Assembly: GCA_963921305.4 (NCBI GenBank)
Contig: CAWUEX030000002.1
Coordinates: 1,116,001 to 1,180,000 of the forward strand
Origin: CAWUEX02 sp963921305
Lineage (GTDB): Bacteria > Pseudomonadota > Alphaproteobacteria > Rhodospirillales > Rhodospirillaceae
Reading direction: 5' to 3'
DNA: 64,000 bases
Shown piece after piece: positions 18,504-27,609 of this stretch (position 1 is the first letter of the stretch; the number at the start of each line of letters is the position of its first letter). The notes beneath the pieces were generated by a model. That model was not told the DNA's origin. It worked only from the letters and a program-made list of their open reading frames with translations, and searched no databases. A program made the position numbers and the translations under genes.

Positions 18504-19040
18504 ATGGCCGATCCGTTCCTCCTGACCGTTAAACCCGACAGCAGCGAACCCACCAGGGGCCGCTTGTTTTTTAATGGGCGGGTTTACGACTGCGCCTTGG
18601 GCCGCGGTGGTGTCAGTCCGGACAAGCAGGAGGGAGATGGCGCCACCCCGGCGGGGCGGTATGCCCTGCGCCGGGTGCTCTACCGTCCCGACCGCATTGA
18701 CACGCCTGAAACCGCTCTACCCTTAAGCCCGCATCGGCAAGACGACGGCTGGTGCGACGATCCCGCCGATGCCCGCTACAATCAGCCGGTGACGCTGCCC
18801 TATCCGGCGAGTGCGGAGCGGATGTGGCGCGACGACGGTCTTTACGACGTGGTGGTGGTGCTGGGCCACAATGACGATCCGGTGGTGCCGGGTGCAGGCA
18901 GCGCGATTTTTCTCCACGTTGCGGCGCCGGACTTCAAAGCCACCGAAGGGTGTGTAGCGCTGCGGCGGGACGACGTGCTGGAGATTCTCAAGCACTGCAG
19001 CCCTAACTCCGCCATCTGCATTGAAGCGCTAAAGCCTTAA
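18504..19040 (+). CDS. L,D-transpeptidase (YkuD) domain protein without signal peptide
   Basis: A 178-residue protein consisting of just a YkuD catalytic domain. The active site reads HVAAPDFKATEGCVAL, with the nucleophilic Cys and upstream His in place. Such domains cross-link or trim peptidoglycan, but they act in the periplasm, and no signal peptide or membrane anchor is visible at this N terminus (MADPFLLTVKPDSSEP). It starts 21 bp after the preceding gene and overlaps the convergent yggS stop by 4 bp. Confidence 0.82.
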   Translation: MADPFLLTVKPDSSEPTRGRLFFNGRVYDCALGRGGVSPDKQEGDGATPAGRYALRRVLYRPDRIDTPETALPLSPHRQDDGWCDDPADARYNQPVTLPYPASAERMWRDDGLYDVVVVLGHNDDPVVPGAGSAIFLHVAAPDFKATEGCVALRRDDVLEILKHCSPNSAICIEALKP

Positions 19041-19750
19041 GGAGGACGCGGCCCGAAGATGGCCGTGCCGAGACGGACGTGGGTCGCACCCAGTTCAATC
19101 GCGGTTTCGTAATCCGCCGACATACCCATGCTGAGCGCGCTCAACCCGTTGCGGGTGGCGATCTCGCGCAGGAAGGCAAAGTGCAATGCCGGTTCTTCAT
19201 CCTGCGGCGGGATACACATCAGACCTTGCACATCCAAGTCGTATACATCGCGGCACTCCGCGATGAACGCGTCGGCATCAGCGGGCAGCACACCCGCCTT
19301 TTGCGGTTCCTCACCGGTGTTGACCTGGACGAACACCGGCACACGTTTGTCCTGCTTGGTCATTTCATCGGCGAGCTTGGCCGCCAGTTTAGGCCGGTCA
19401 ACGGTTTCGATCACGTCGAACACATGGAGCGCGTCGCGCACCTTATTGGTTTGCAGTGGACCGATGAGGTGCAGGACTGCATCCGGAAAGGCGCGCTTCA
19501 ACGCTGGCCATTTATCCGCCGCTTCCTGAACGCGGTTTTCGCCGAACAGACGGTGACCCGCTTCCAGAGCCGCGCGCACGGTGGCCGCGGGATGCACTTT
19601 GGATACGGCGACCACATGTATGTCGCTGGGATCGCGGTCCGCTTCACGCGCTACTGTGGCAATGCGGGCGTGCGTATCAGCCAAAGCCTGGGCGACGGGG
19701 CGATCAAGATCCTCTGACGGCTGGCCGGACAAAGTGGTGGGTCCTCGCAT
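19037..19750 (-). CDS. yggS: YggS/PLPBP family pyridoxal-phosphate homeostasis protein
   Basis: A 237-residue single-domain PLP-binding barrel. The lysine motif reads VAVSKVHPAATVRAALEAGH, and the phosphate-binding SMGMSADYETAIELGATHVRLGT region is present. It buffers PLP and affects amino-acid balance rather than catalysing a known reaction. I start it at MRGPTTLSG (19750), which leaves 11 bp before the divergent ThiE-like gene; a longer start would overlap that gene. Confidence 0.92.
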   Translation of the reverse strand: MRGPTTLSGQPSEDLDRPVAQALADTHARIATVAREADRDPSDIHVVAVSKVHPAATVRAALEAGHRLFGENRVQEAADKWPALKRAFPDAVLHLIGPLQTNKVRDALHVFDVIETVDRPKLAAKLADEMTKQDKRVPVFVQVNTGEEPQKAGVLPADADAFIAECRDVYDLDVQGLMCIPPQDEEPALHFAFLREIATRNGLSALSMGMSADYETAIELGATHVRLGTAIFGPRPP

Positions 19751-19761
19751 AAGATGAACAC

Positions 19762-20364
19762 ATGACACCAAGCATGTTTCGCCGGCGCCGGGCAAGACCC
19801 CGCTTGCCGCAGGTTATCGTGATGAGCGACAGCACCCGGTTGCCGGATGTGATCGCACTTGCCCAGACGTTGCCACGCGGCTGGGGCTTGGTGATTCGGC
19901 ATTACGATGCGACAGATCGCACGTCATTAGTGAAATCCGCCGTCGAGCAGTGCCGCAGACGGAGAGTCTTCGTCATCGTCGCAGGTGACCCGGACTTGTC
20001 CAGGCGGGTGGGCGCCGACGGTGTGCACGTGCCAGAAGGGATGATTGGCACGACGGCGATGCTACGAAGTGCGTTGCACGGGCGTGGGATCATCGCCGCG
20101 TCGGCCCATGGCGCACCAGGCCTGCGCCGGGCGGCCTTAATCGGCGCCGATGCGGTGCTGCTTTCGCCGGTCTATGCCACGGCGAGCCATAACGATGCGC
20201 AGCCCCTTGGACGCATGCGCTTCGCGGCGCTGGTCCGACGCGCCGGTACGTGCGTCTATGCACTTGGCGGCATGACACTGCGCGACCTCAACGTCATGCG
20301 CGCACTCGGCGCGGCAGGGATCGCGGGCATAAGCGTGGTGAGGAAAACTGAGGGCGACGCTTAG
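19762..20364 (+). CDS. ThiE/TenI-like thiamine phosphate synthase family protein
   Basis: A 200-residue TIM-barrel protein of the ThiE/TenI superfamily. Recognisable landmarks are GADGVHVPE, ASAHG, GADAVLLSPVYAT and the phosphate-binding C-terminal GIAGISVVR. ThiE couples HMP-PP and THZ-P. Several ThiE motif positions are altered (VHVPE for VHLGQ, SPVYATASH for GPVF.T.TK), so it may be a TenI-like or divergent paralog rather than the main ThiE. It starts only 11 bp from the divergent yggS. Confidence 0.7.
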   Translation: MTPSMFRRRRARPRLPQVIVMSDSTRLPDVIALAQTLPRGWGLVIRHYDATDRTSLVKSAVEQCRRRRVFVIVAGDPDLSRRVGADGVHVPEGMIGTTAMLRSALHGRGIIAASAHGAPGLRRAALIGADAVLLSPVYATASHNDAQPLGRMRFAALVRRAGTCVYALGGMTLRDLNVMRALGAAGIAGISVVRKTEGDA

Positions 20365-21158
20365 AAGCGCAGGCGCACACCAACCCGGGCACCGGTGCCG
20401 GGAGGTTCGACCGTCGGCACGATTTGTTCGCGGTCAACGTAGAAGGCGTTGGCATCGAGCAGGATCGACGGGGTCAGCTGCACGAGACCACCGATCATCC
20501 ACTGCTTGCCTTCGAGCTCCATCAGTCCGGTTTGAGCATAGTCTGACTCAGCGTAGGTCAGACGGACGTCAAAGGCCGTCGAACCGTAGCCAAACCCGGC
20601 CTGCCAGGCGCGGCGGCTTTCGATGAGGCCGTCAGAGCCCGCACTTTGAAAAGCACCACTGAGATAGAAGCCGCCATAGCCGACCGATGCGCCGACGGTA
20701 CGTGATGTCTGCGGCTCAAGGGCAAACGCCGTCGGCTGATCAACCACTTCGCCGAAGACGCCGATCTGACTGCCGAATAAGGTGGTCGCGTATTGTCCTT
20801 GAACGTCCTGGCCGGATACATCGGTCAGACGGCTCGGCGCTTGCAGCAAAGTGATCTCTTCGCCCGACGTGGGCGCGGACACACTGAAGACGCCGAAGGC
20901 CGGCAGGGTGTAGCCGATGGTGAGGTCGGTCGCGGTGAGGAGCTCCGAGTCCGCGACAAAAGACACAGGTACATCAAGGACCAAGTCTTCGTTTTGAGAC
21001 GAAGCGAGGCGATCGGCGGGCTCCGCCTCGGCCCAGGCGCCGCCGACCACGAGCTCAGCCGCGTGCGCAGGCGTCGCCAGCCCCCCGCCAAGGACGGCAA
21101 GCGCGCAAGTGGCCGCGAAAAGTGGCCCCGCAATCCGGTGCTTTGACCTCGAACTCAT
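20361..21158 (-). CDS. Putative outer-membrane beta-barrel protein
   Basis: A 265-residue protein with signal peptide (MSSRSKHRI, hydrophobic core, ATPAHA cleavage). The mature part is made of alternating amphipathic strands (VGASVGYGGFYLSGAFQ, WQAGFGYGSTAFDVRLTYAES) and ends in Phe after VGVRLRF, the normal outer-membrane beta-signal. It resembles porins but is short. The 249 bp upstream (21159-21407) hold nothing I can name. Confidence 0.65.
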   Translation of the reverse strand: MSSRSKHRIAGPLFAATCALAVLGGGLATPAHAAELVVGGAWAEAEPADRLASSQNEDLVLDVPVSFVADSELLTATDLTIGYTLPAFGVFSVSAPTSGEEITLLQAPSRLTDVSGQDVQGQYATTLFGSQIGVFGEVVDQPTAFALEPQTSRTVGASVGYGGFYLSGAFQSAGSDGLIESRRAWQAGFGYGSTAFDVRLTYAESDYAQTGLMELEGKQWMIGGLVQLTPSILLDANAFYVDREQIVPTVEPPGTGARVGVRLRF

Positions 21159-21407
21159 GGTCTCTAGTCTACTCTGAGAACCGTTAACGTTTGTCAAAAT
21201 GGTCAGTGGCGGGGCTTGGGGTCAAGGATTTGCATGTGAAAGTTTCGCGATGGCGCAAGCTTGTGACATTTGCCCCACAAATCCCGGGTTTTGGACAGGC
21301 AGTGTGACCCAAATGCCATAATCTTGAGGCCCGGAATCGGCGCGTAGGAGTTGTGGACGCCTGACCGGACGAGTGTGACGCGACTCGGGCGGGCGGAGAA
21401 AAGCCGG

Positions 21408-22463
21408 TCAGGCTGACGGGGCTGCGGCGTAGTCTTGCGGGCCCAGCCCTTCGAGATGCTGGCTGGTGAAGTTCTCAATCGCATCGGCCACACCCTCGGA
21501 TTCCTCGAACCGGGCGATGTGGTAGAGCGCGTCACCCTCATTGACGACGGGCAGGTTGGCGCGGCCGATGACGATGCCGGTGGCAGGTGAGGCGATGAAG
21601 CTTTCATGTTCGCCGAAAGCATCGGCGACGGCGCCAAGACGTTCACCCTTCTTGACCTGACCACCAATAGCCGCGATGGCCCGGAACAAGCCCGATTGCG
21701 GCGCGCGTACCCAGGTCGATCCTTTGGCTTCAACCGGTTCGACCGGCGTCCGTTTGGCGCGGCGGGTTTTCGCCGTCAGCATACCGATAGACCGCATGAC
21801 GTTGCGAATACCGCGCACACCTGCACGGATGGCCAATTGGTCGAAGCGCAACGCTTCACCCGCCTCATATAGGAGTATGGGTATGCCCTTTTCCGCTGCC
21901 ATCTGACGTAATGAGCCGTCGCGCAAGTTGGCATTGATGATCACCGGCGTACCGAAGGCCTTGGCCAGTTCCTCGGTTGTCTCGTCGTCAAGATTGGCGC
22001 GGATGTGCGGATGATTGAACCGATGCAGGCCTCCCGTGTGAAGGTCGATACCGTAGTTGGACCGGCCAAGAATTTCTGCGGTGAAGGTGAACGCCAAACG
22101 CGCCGTGAGTGAACCATGCTCACTGCCCGGAAACGAGCGATTGAGATCGCGCCTGTCCGGTAAGTAGCGCGAGTGCGTGACAAAGCCATAGACGTTGACG
22201 ATGGGCACCGCAATTAGAGTGCCGCGCAAACCACTTAAGGCGGAACTGCGCAAAAGACGGCGGATGATCTCTACGCCATTGACTTCGTCACCGTGCACCG
22301 CAGCCGAGACAAACAACACCGGCCCATCCTGACGCCCGTGAACAATGTGTACGGGCATGGCCATGGGCGTGTAGGTGGACAGGTTGGGCAGTTCGACATG
22401 GACCGTCTTCCGGGACCCGGCCTTGATTGTCTCGCCGCAGAATTCAAATGAAGCGCGTGGCAT
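21408..22463 (-). CDS. Succinylglutamate desuccinylase/aspartoacylase family zinc hydrolase
   Basis: A 351-residue M14-like metallo-acylase. The zinc motif is in VSAAVHGDEVNGVEII (HxxE), followed by the distal His in YGIDLHTGG. A C-terminal beta domain (220-330) is like those of AstE/ASPA-type proteins. It lies 30 bp downstream of rimK and is probably co-transcribed with rimB-rimK. Its substrate is likely an N-acyl or glutamyl compound, but the context does not settle which. Confidence 0.85.
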   Translation of the reverse strand: MPRASFEFCGETIKAGSRKTVHVELPNLSTYTPMAMPVHIVHGRQDGPVLFVSAAVHGDEVNGVEIIRRLLRSSALSGLRGTLIAVPIVNVYGFVTHSRYLPDRRDLNRSFPGSEHGSLTARLAFTFTAEILGRSNYGIDLHTGGLHRFNHPHIRANLDDETTEELAKAFGTPVIINANLRDGSLRQMAAEKGIPILLYEAGEALRFDQLAIRAGVRGIRNVMRSIGMLTAKTRRAKRTPVEPVEAKGSTWVRAPQSGLFRAIAAIGGQVKKGERLGAVADAFGEHESFIASPATGIVIGRANLPVVNEGDALYHIARFEESEGVADAIENFTSQHLEGLGPQDYAAAPSA

Positions 22464-22493
22464 GAACTTATTCTACGCGGCAGCGAGCCGAAG

Positions 22494-23399
22494 TCAGCCC
22501 TTGCCTTTGGTTTTGGTCTTGTTCGGTTGAGCGTTCTTTTCGATGAACTCGATGATCATGCCGGCAACATCTTTGTTGGTCGCCCCTTCAATACCTTCGA
22601 GCCCGGGTGACGAATTCACTTCCATCACCACTGGACCGTGATTGGCGCGCAGCATATCCACGCCACACACGTTCAAGCCGAGTGTCTTGGCCGCACGCAC
22701 CGCTGTGGAGCGTTCCTCAGGCGTGATCTTGATGCTTTTGGCAGACCCACCGCGGTGAATGTTGGAGCGGAAATCGCCCTCTGCGCCGGTGCGCTTCATC
22801 GCCGCAATGACCTTGCCGCCGATGACAAACGCACGGATATCGCTACCGCCTGCTTCTTTGATGAACTGCTGCACCAGAATGTTGGCGTTCAGGCCGCCAA
22901 AGGCTTCGATCATCGACTTCGCGGCGGCTTTGGTTTCACCCAACACCACGCCAATACCCTGAGTGCCTTCAAGCAGTTTAATGACGCAGGGCGGACCTTC
23001 GACCAGATCGATCAGCTCTTCGGCGTGGCGGGTTTGATGGGCAAAGGCGGTCAACGGTAAACCGATGCCTTTGCGCGACAGCATCTGCATGCTGCGCAGC
23101 TTGTCGCGCGAGCGGCCAATGGCGACAGACTCATTCAGCGGATAGACGCCCATCATTTCAAACTGCCGCAAGACCGCGAGACCATAAAACGTGATCGACG
23201 CGCCAATGCGGGGAACTACCGCATCAATGCCTTTGAGCGCTTCACCACGGTAGCGCACTTCCGGACGATGGGAGGCGATGTTCATGTAGCACTTGAGGGT
23301 ATCGATGATGCGGATGTCGTGACCCCGCTCCTCGGCCGCCTCGACCAAACGCTTATGCGAATACAGGTTCGGGTTGCGGGCCATCATCAATAGGTTCAT
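22494..23399 (-). CDS. rimK: RimK-type ATP-grasp ligase
   Basis: A 301-residue ATP-grasp enzyme starting MNLLMMARNPNLYSHKRLVEA; an AAGGAAA site supports 23399. The ATP-grasp core has CVIKLLEGTQGIGVVLGE and the metal-binding MEVNSSPGLEGIE. RimK adds glutamates to the C terminus of ribosomal protein S6, remodelling the ribosome. The short Lys-rich C-terminal tail (NKTKTKGKG) is unremarkable. Confidence 0.93.
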   Translation of the reverse strand: MNLLMMARNPNLYSHKRLVEAAEERGHDIRIIDTLKCYMNIASHRPEVRYRGEALKGIDAVVPRIGASITFYGLAVLRQFEMMGVYPLNESVAIGRSRDKLRSMQMLSRKGIGLPLTAFAHQTRHAEELIDLVEGPPCVIKLLEGTQGIGVVLGETKAAAKSMIEAFGGLNANILVQQFIKEAGGSDIRAFVIGGKVIAAMKRTGAEGDFRSNIHRGGSAKSIKITPEERSTAVRAAKTLGLNVCGVDMLRANHGPVVMEVNSSPGLEGIEGATNKDVAGMIIEFIEKNAQPNKTKTKGKG

Positions 23400-23477
23400 C
23401 GGTTTTCCTTTCAGGGGGCGCATCAGCAGGCAAGATCATCAGCGCAGGGCGATCTCATCACCTTTCGTCCCGCCGTG

Positions 23478-23960
23478 CTATTTGATTCTCGTTAGATATG
23501 ACCGCCCGGGATCGACGACAAAACGCCGCCGCACGGCCTGTCTGCCGAGCAACATGCGAAAGCCCATCTCATCCCGGTTGGTCAGGGTCAGCTCAATTGG
23601 CCACCTGTGGACACCGGCTTCAAGCGTGGTGCGGATGACAAAACGCTCCGTAGTCTTGCCGCCTGAGTCGGTGACAGCGCGGCGGTCGACCACCAGCGCC
23701 GTGCATTCGACCTCCGAGTTTCTCTTGCGCTGAGCCGGATGGACAAAGAAGCGCACATAGGTGGCGTTGTCTTTGGTGAACGTGGTGACACGGTGCGCGT
23801 GCAACGCTGAGGTGCGCGCACCGGTATCGACCTTCACTTTGATTCTCTCGATGCCGAGATCGGGGAGGCTGACCCATTCCCGCCAGCCGATAGCCGGAAG
23901 GAACGCTTTCTTCTTTTTCCGTGTGCGCTTTGGCGCAGTCTTGGTCTTAGACGTCGGCAC
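23478..23960 (-). CDS. RimB-like retropepsin-fold protease
   Basis: A 160-residue protein with a basic N-terminal tail, then an aspartic-protease-like core: KVDTGARTSALHAH carries the DTG motif, and MLLGRQAV the second hydrophobic element. The family (PF05618, once called ATP-dependent zinc protease) includes RimB, which in Pseudomonas works with RimK and a c-di-GMP phosphodiesterase to control S6 modification. It is 78 bp upstream of rimK in the same direction. Confidence 0.85.
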   Translation of the reverse strand: MPTSKTKTAPKRTRKKKKAFLPAIGWREWVSLPDLGIERIKVKVDTGARTSALHAHRVTTFTKDNATYVRFFVHPAQRKRNSEVECTALVVDRRAVTDSGGKTTERFVIRTTLEAGVHRWPIELTLTNRDEMGFRMLLGRQAVRRRFVVDPGRSYLTRIK

Positions 23961-24076
23961 CCCTGCTCCGCCGCTGGTCTCAGGTGCGCCGGACCCTAAA
24001 GGGCGAGGTCCATAATTTCAAGGCGACGGTCTGAGTCCGGGTAGGGACGGACACTATGTCTGTTCGGAACGACGCG

Positions 24077-24616
24077 TTACCGCACAGGCACGTTGCGCTG
24101 AATGAGATTAACGATGATGCCGTCGCGGTCGAAGAACAGCATTTCATAGGACTGCGTCTCGGCCTTGTTATCGGGAAACAGAACCATGGGCTCCGAGACG
24201 ATGGTATAGCCCGCCGCCTTGACCGCTTCGTTGACGGCAAAGATGTCGCGGGTGAGGAACACCAAAGCGGCGTCGCCGGTTTCTACATGGGTGCGGGTTT
24301 CCGGCCAGGGCTTAGGCGGGTCCTCCACCAACTGAAACAGACCGACGTTGGCGAACACCAGATCACCCGATTGCAACAAGGCGACTTCCACCGGTGCGTC
24401 CTTAAGACCGAGCACCGCATCGCTGCGCGCACCTTCCAGACGGATACGGGTGCGCACCCGCAAGCCAAGAAGATCACGATACAGTTTCAGCGACTCATCC
24501 AGGTCGCGCACAAAATGGCTGCCGCGCATCAGCGGCGACAGCTGAAAGCCTTCAGGCACCTCGGGTTCGGTCTTCATGTCGGCAGCGATGTCAGCATGGG
24601 TTTTCGGCGAATTCAT
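24077..24616 (-). CDS. VOC family protein (glyoxalase/bleomycin-resistance fold)
   Basis: A 179-residue single VOC module pair (SHFVRDLDESLKLYRDLLGL at the front, YEMLFFDRDGIIVNLIQ at the back). The metal ligands expected for a VOC enzyme are partly present (H36, E near the end), so catalysis is possible but the substrate is unknown. Its ATG shares one base with the stop of the upstream gene (TGATG), so the two are coupled. Confidence 0.78.
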   Translation of the reverse strand: MNSPKTHADIAADMKTEPEVPEGFQLSPLMRGSHFVRDLDESLKLYRDLLGLRVRTRIRLEGARSDAVLGLKDAPVEVALLQSGDLVFANVGLFQLVEDPPKPWPETRTHVETGDAALVFLTRDIFAVNEAVKAAGYTIVSEPMVLFPDNKAETQSYEMLFFDRDGIIVNLIQRNVPVR

Positions 24617-25047
24617 CACGGCGCACTCAAAGAATTTAGTTCTTCAACCAGTCGCGCCCGGCCATCAACAAGATTACTGTTAGCTTGATTCAGATGCATG
24701 CGAGCCGACTCGATATCATCCAACGTACCCTGACATGAATAATCAACACTTTGTTCCTTTCTCGCCAAGGCTATGTGATCGTCGATAATTGATCTGTCGG
24801 CATTTGACCAATCATCTTCGTCAAGCAGTCCACCAAGCCGATCCCTGACGCCATTAACCACATTTATGAACGCAGTGGCTTCAGCGTCATCCTCCAGACA
24901 TGTTTCAGTAATGACGATAGCGCGTTCAATTTCCGTCGCTGCAGAAACGATAATATTCCTTACTCTTTTATCTTGGGCGTTGGACAACCCTGCGAACCCA
25001 AAAATCAGCAATGCGGCAAAGCCATAAGCTAAAATCGGCTTGGTCAT
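24616..25047 (-). CDS. Secreted small hypothetical protein, AT-rich
   Basis: A 143-residue protein with a signal peptide (MTKPILAYGFAALLIFGFAGLSNAQ) and a helical mature part with two cysteines (C65 and C119 approximately). No domain recognised. Its codons are more A/T-rich than those of both neighbours, yet it is tightly packed: it overlaps the VOC start by one base and its ATG abuts the tannase-family stop (25048). Confidence 0.65.
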   Translation of the reverse strand: MTKPILAYGFAALLIFGFAGLSNAQDKRVRNIIVSAATEIERAIVITETCLEDDAEATAFINVVNGVRDRLGGLLDEDDWSNADRSIIDDHIALARKEQSVDYSCQGTLDDIESARMHLNQANSNLVDGRARLVEELNSLSAP

Positions 25048-26670
25048 TTAGTCCTCAAACGAAAGCGGTTGGGGCGCGAAGTTGGCCGCATCATTGGGGT
25101 CACCGTCGCCAGTGTAGCGCGCCGTGTCAGGATAATCATAGACTGGCCGGGTTTTAATGACGGTGCTGGGATCAAGCGGCCAGGCGTCGGCGCCGGGCAA
25201 GGAGATGTCATTGTCGCGGCGGTAACCGGTCACCGTGCTGGGAGCATCGCCGTCTTCGACCCAGGCGGTGATTTCGGAGATCCAATCGAAGGTGTCGACG
25301 CCCGGCCCGCCACGGCAGTGGTTCATGCCGGGCACGAGATAGAGGCGCAGGAATTCATTTGCCGCGGCCGCACCGCCGGCCACCCGTTTCACTTTTTCGA
25401 CGTATTCGATCAACGGTTCGGCATTGAGCAGATCGTCGAGGCCCTGATAGGTGATGAGCTTGCCGCCGCGGCGTTTGAAATCGGTCAGGTCCGGGTTGTT
25501 GGGCGCCTGGAGAAAGCCCTTGGTGAACAAGCGCGGGTAGTCGCGGTCGGGATCGAAGGTGCCGGCGTCGTAGGTGGGACCGGGATCGTAGTCGAACCAC
25601 GTATACCGCAGCCGGTCCTGGGCCATGGGCTCAAAGGTGCCGGTCTCGCCGGCTTCGTTGAGGATATACCGCATCAGGCCGAGCTCGCCGCCTTTGGGCA
25701 CACCCCAACTGACACGCAGGCCCCCTTTCAGAAACGCGCCCTCATATAAGCGCTCGACCGATGCGATTTGGTCTGCGGTTAAACATGAGTTGGAGGCGCG
25801 CCCCCGCTTGCATTGCAGAACAGATAAGTCCGGTTCACACGCCCACGGGTCATCGATGACGCCGTCCTGCAAACCATCGGCGGGGTCGCACTGGCGCATG
25901 ACCTCGTCATGCACCATGGGAATTTGGCTCTGCCCGAGGAGGACGTTGCCGTCCTCATCCAGGTTGGTGAGCGTGCGCCAGAAGATATTGATGTAGGCCG
26001 GTTGGATGCCTGCTGGAGCCCCGGCGATGATGCCGTCGAAATGCCACGGGTAACGCTGCGAGAGCATCAGGCCCTGACGCCCGCCGGTGGAGCAGCCGCG
26101 CCAGTAGGCGTAGTCGATGTCAGTGCCATAATAGGCCGCGACTATGGCCTTGGACGCCAGTACCGCTTTGTGGGTGCCGCGGTAGGCGTAGTCCACTTCC
26201 TGTTCCAGGTTGTTGTAGGCCCACTCACCCGAACGCATGATGATGTTGTAACCGGGCCGGCCGCCGGTCCACTCTTCCGTTGCCAGCGGGGCGGAGCGGC
26301 CCATGTCGGTGGTGGCCACAGCGGTGCCGCGCGACAACGGATCGTCGGCGTTCTCGATCATGCGCACGCCGCACAGGGTGCCGCAGCCTTCCATGTGAAA
26401 GCGCCCATTCCAGTCCGCCGGTAGACGCACCTGAATCCCGACCTGGGGCGCGACATAACCGATGACATCACAGAACGCGGGCAGGCCTTTGGCCGCGTCG
26501 ACCCAGCGGGTGCCGGTGATCTGGGTTGGGGCGTCCGGCAGAGCGGATAGGCTGATCGAGGCGAGGTCGCGGCAGGCCGTCGGGCTGGCCTCGGCTCGCT
26601 TGACCACGACCGCAAGCAGGGCACCGACCAAAACCCCAAGCAAAGCCGCAAAGATCACCTGTTTCCGCAT
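25048..26670 (-). CDS. Tannase/feruloyl esterase family hydrolase, exported
   Basis: A 540-residue alpha/beta hydrolase starting at 26670 behind GGAGGAG. The N-terminal segment (MRKQVIFAALLGVLVGALLA) is a signal peptide or anchor. The tannase-family nucleophile motif GCSTGGRQG and the His motif PGMNHCRGG are present; the Cys next to each is the family's conserved disulfide pair. It should cleave esters of aromatic acids in the periplasm. A Rieske oxygenase gene about 1 kb away hints at aromatic catabolism but is in the opposite direction. Confidence 0.88.
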   Translation of the reverse strand: MRKQVIFAALLGVLVGALLAVVVKRAEASPTACRDLASISLSALPDAPTQITGTRWVDAAKGLPAFCDVIGYVAPQVGIQVRLPADWNGRFHMEGCGTLCGVRMIENADDPLSRGTAVATTDMGRSAPLATEEWTGGRPGYNIIMRSGEWAYNNLEQEVDYAYRGTHKAVLASKAIVAAYYGTDIDYAYWRGCSTGGRQGLMLSQRYPWHFDGIIAGAPAGIQPAYINIFWRTLTNLDEDGNVLLGQSQIPMVHDEVMRQCDPADGLQDGVIDDPWACEPDLSVLQCKRGRASNSCLTADQIASVERLYEGAFLKGGLRVSWGVPKGGELGLMRYILNEAGETGTFEPMAQDRLRYTWFDYDPGPTYDAGTFDPDRDYPRLFTKGFLQAPNNPDLTDFKRRGGKLITYQGLDDLLNAEPLIEYVEKVKRVAGGAAAANEFLRLYLVPGMNHCRGGPGVDTFDWISEITAWVEDGDAPSTVTGYRRDNDISLPGADAWPLDPSTVIKTRPVYDYPDTARYTGDGDPNDAANFAPQPLSFED

Positions 26671-26836
26671 TGTCTTCTCCCTCCTGGCCCTCCCGTTCGG
26701 CCCCCTTTCGGCGACCTTAGGGCCCACCGCGACGGGACGGTAGGCCCCGTGACGAACACCGTCAAAAAATCCATGTTTTCTGCGGTTTTTGGGCCGGAAA
26801 CTAGAAAAATACGGGGAAATGCCTATACTTATGCAC

Positions 26837-27097
26837 ATGACGTCTATTTCCGGCATTTCGGCCAAGAGCCAAATCGCTTCCATCGCCGCTTCGACCAAGG
26901 GTGCGGCGGCCCAGGCCCGCTATGTCACCGGCGTTCAGGAAGACCGCGACAAGGTGGCGAAGTCCATCATCGCGCCCGAGCGGCTAGACGAGACGCGCCA
27001 GCAGTTGGGCACCACGGAGACCTTCGAAGCGGACGACACCTTCGCCAACACCGAGGCGCAAAAGGTGCGCGGCGGACGCCTCGACCTGATCGTCTGA
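26837..27097 (+). CDS. Small paralogous protein A, C-terminal RGGRLDL motif
   Basis: Eighty-six residues starting MTSISGISAKSQIASIAAS. It is a tandem paralog of the next gene: both have an Ala-rich N-terminal half and share the C-terminal pattern DDTFAN-E-QK-RGGRLDL-V. No signal peptide, cysteine or recognised domain. A TATACT -10 (26824-26829) ends 7 bases before this ATG and no ribosome site is present, so the mRNA is probably leaderless. An earlier in-frame ATG (26831) is closer to the -10 and less likely. Confidence 0.65.
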   Translation: MTSISGISAKSQIASIAASTKGAAAQARYVTGVQEDRDKVAKSIIAPERLDETRQQLGTTETFEADDTFANTEAQKVRGGRLDLIV

Positions 27098-27228
27098 GGC
27101 GACGGCCGGGCCACGGACCGTACCGGGATATCTTCGAAAACCGCCGTAAATCAAGGTTTTGAACGAAAATCCGCAGACTCTGCGTCTCGTGATTTGAAAC
27201 TGGTGATCCTGGCCCTAATATGAAACCT

Positions 27229-27489
27229 ATGATTGATCTGACGCCCATCAAGTTCCGGCCGAAATTCACGCCGACCCTGGCCGCTGCCCAGGCGTCCTCG
27301 GCGTCGGCGCTGCACGCTCAAGCGGTCCAGAACGCCCGCGACGCGGCAGCGAAAACCGTGGCCGCGCCGGACAAGCTGGACGACACGCGGGCCAATCCGA
27401 ACCTCAACAACACCTTTGAGGCCAACGACACCTTCGCCAACGTGGAATCTCAGAAGATCCGTGGCGGACGGCTCGACCTGGTCGTCTGA
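27229..27489 (+). CDS. Small paralogous protein B, C-terminal RGGRLDL motif
   Basis: Eighty-six residues beginning MIDLTPIKFRPKFTPTLAA, the same length as paralog A. The last 25 residues (EANDTFANVESQKIRGGRLD) match paralog A closely, while the N-terminal half differs but is also Ala/Gln-rich. A TAATAT -10 (27216-27221) ends 7 bases before the ATG, again indicating a leaderless message with its own promoter. An earlier ATG at 27220 overlaps the -10. I do not recognise the family. Confidence 0.65.
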   Translation: MIDLTPIKFRPKFTPTLAAAQASSASALHAQAVQNARDAAAKTVAAPDKLDDTRANPNLNNTFEANDTFANVESQKIRGGRLDLVV

Positions 27490-27609
27490 CCGGCTCCTCC
27501 AAACCACATCACCTATCCGCGCGGCGGTTGGCTGAGGGGAAATTTCAATCCCCTTCGTCGCTAAACCCGTACATACTCGCACAAGCACGAGAGACGGGGA
27601 GAGACCGAC

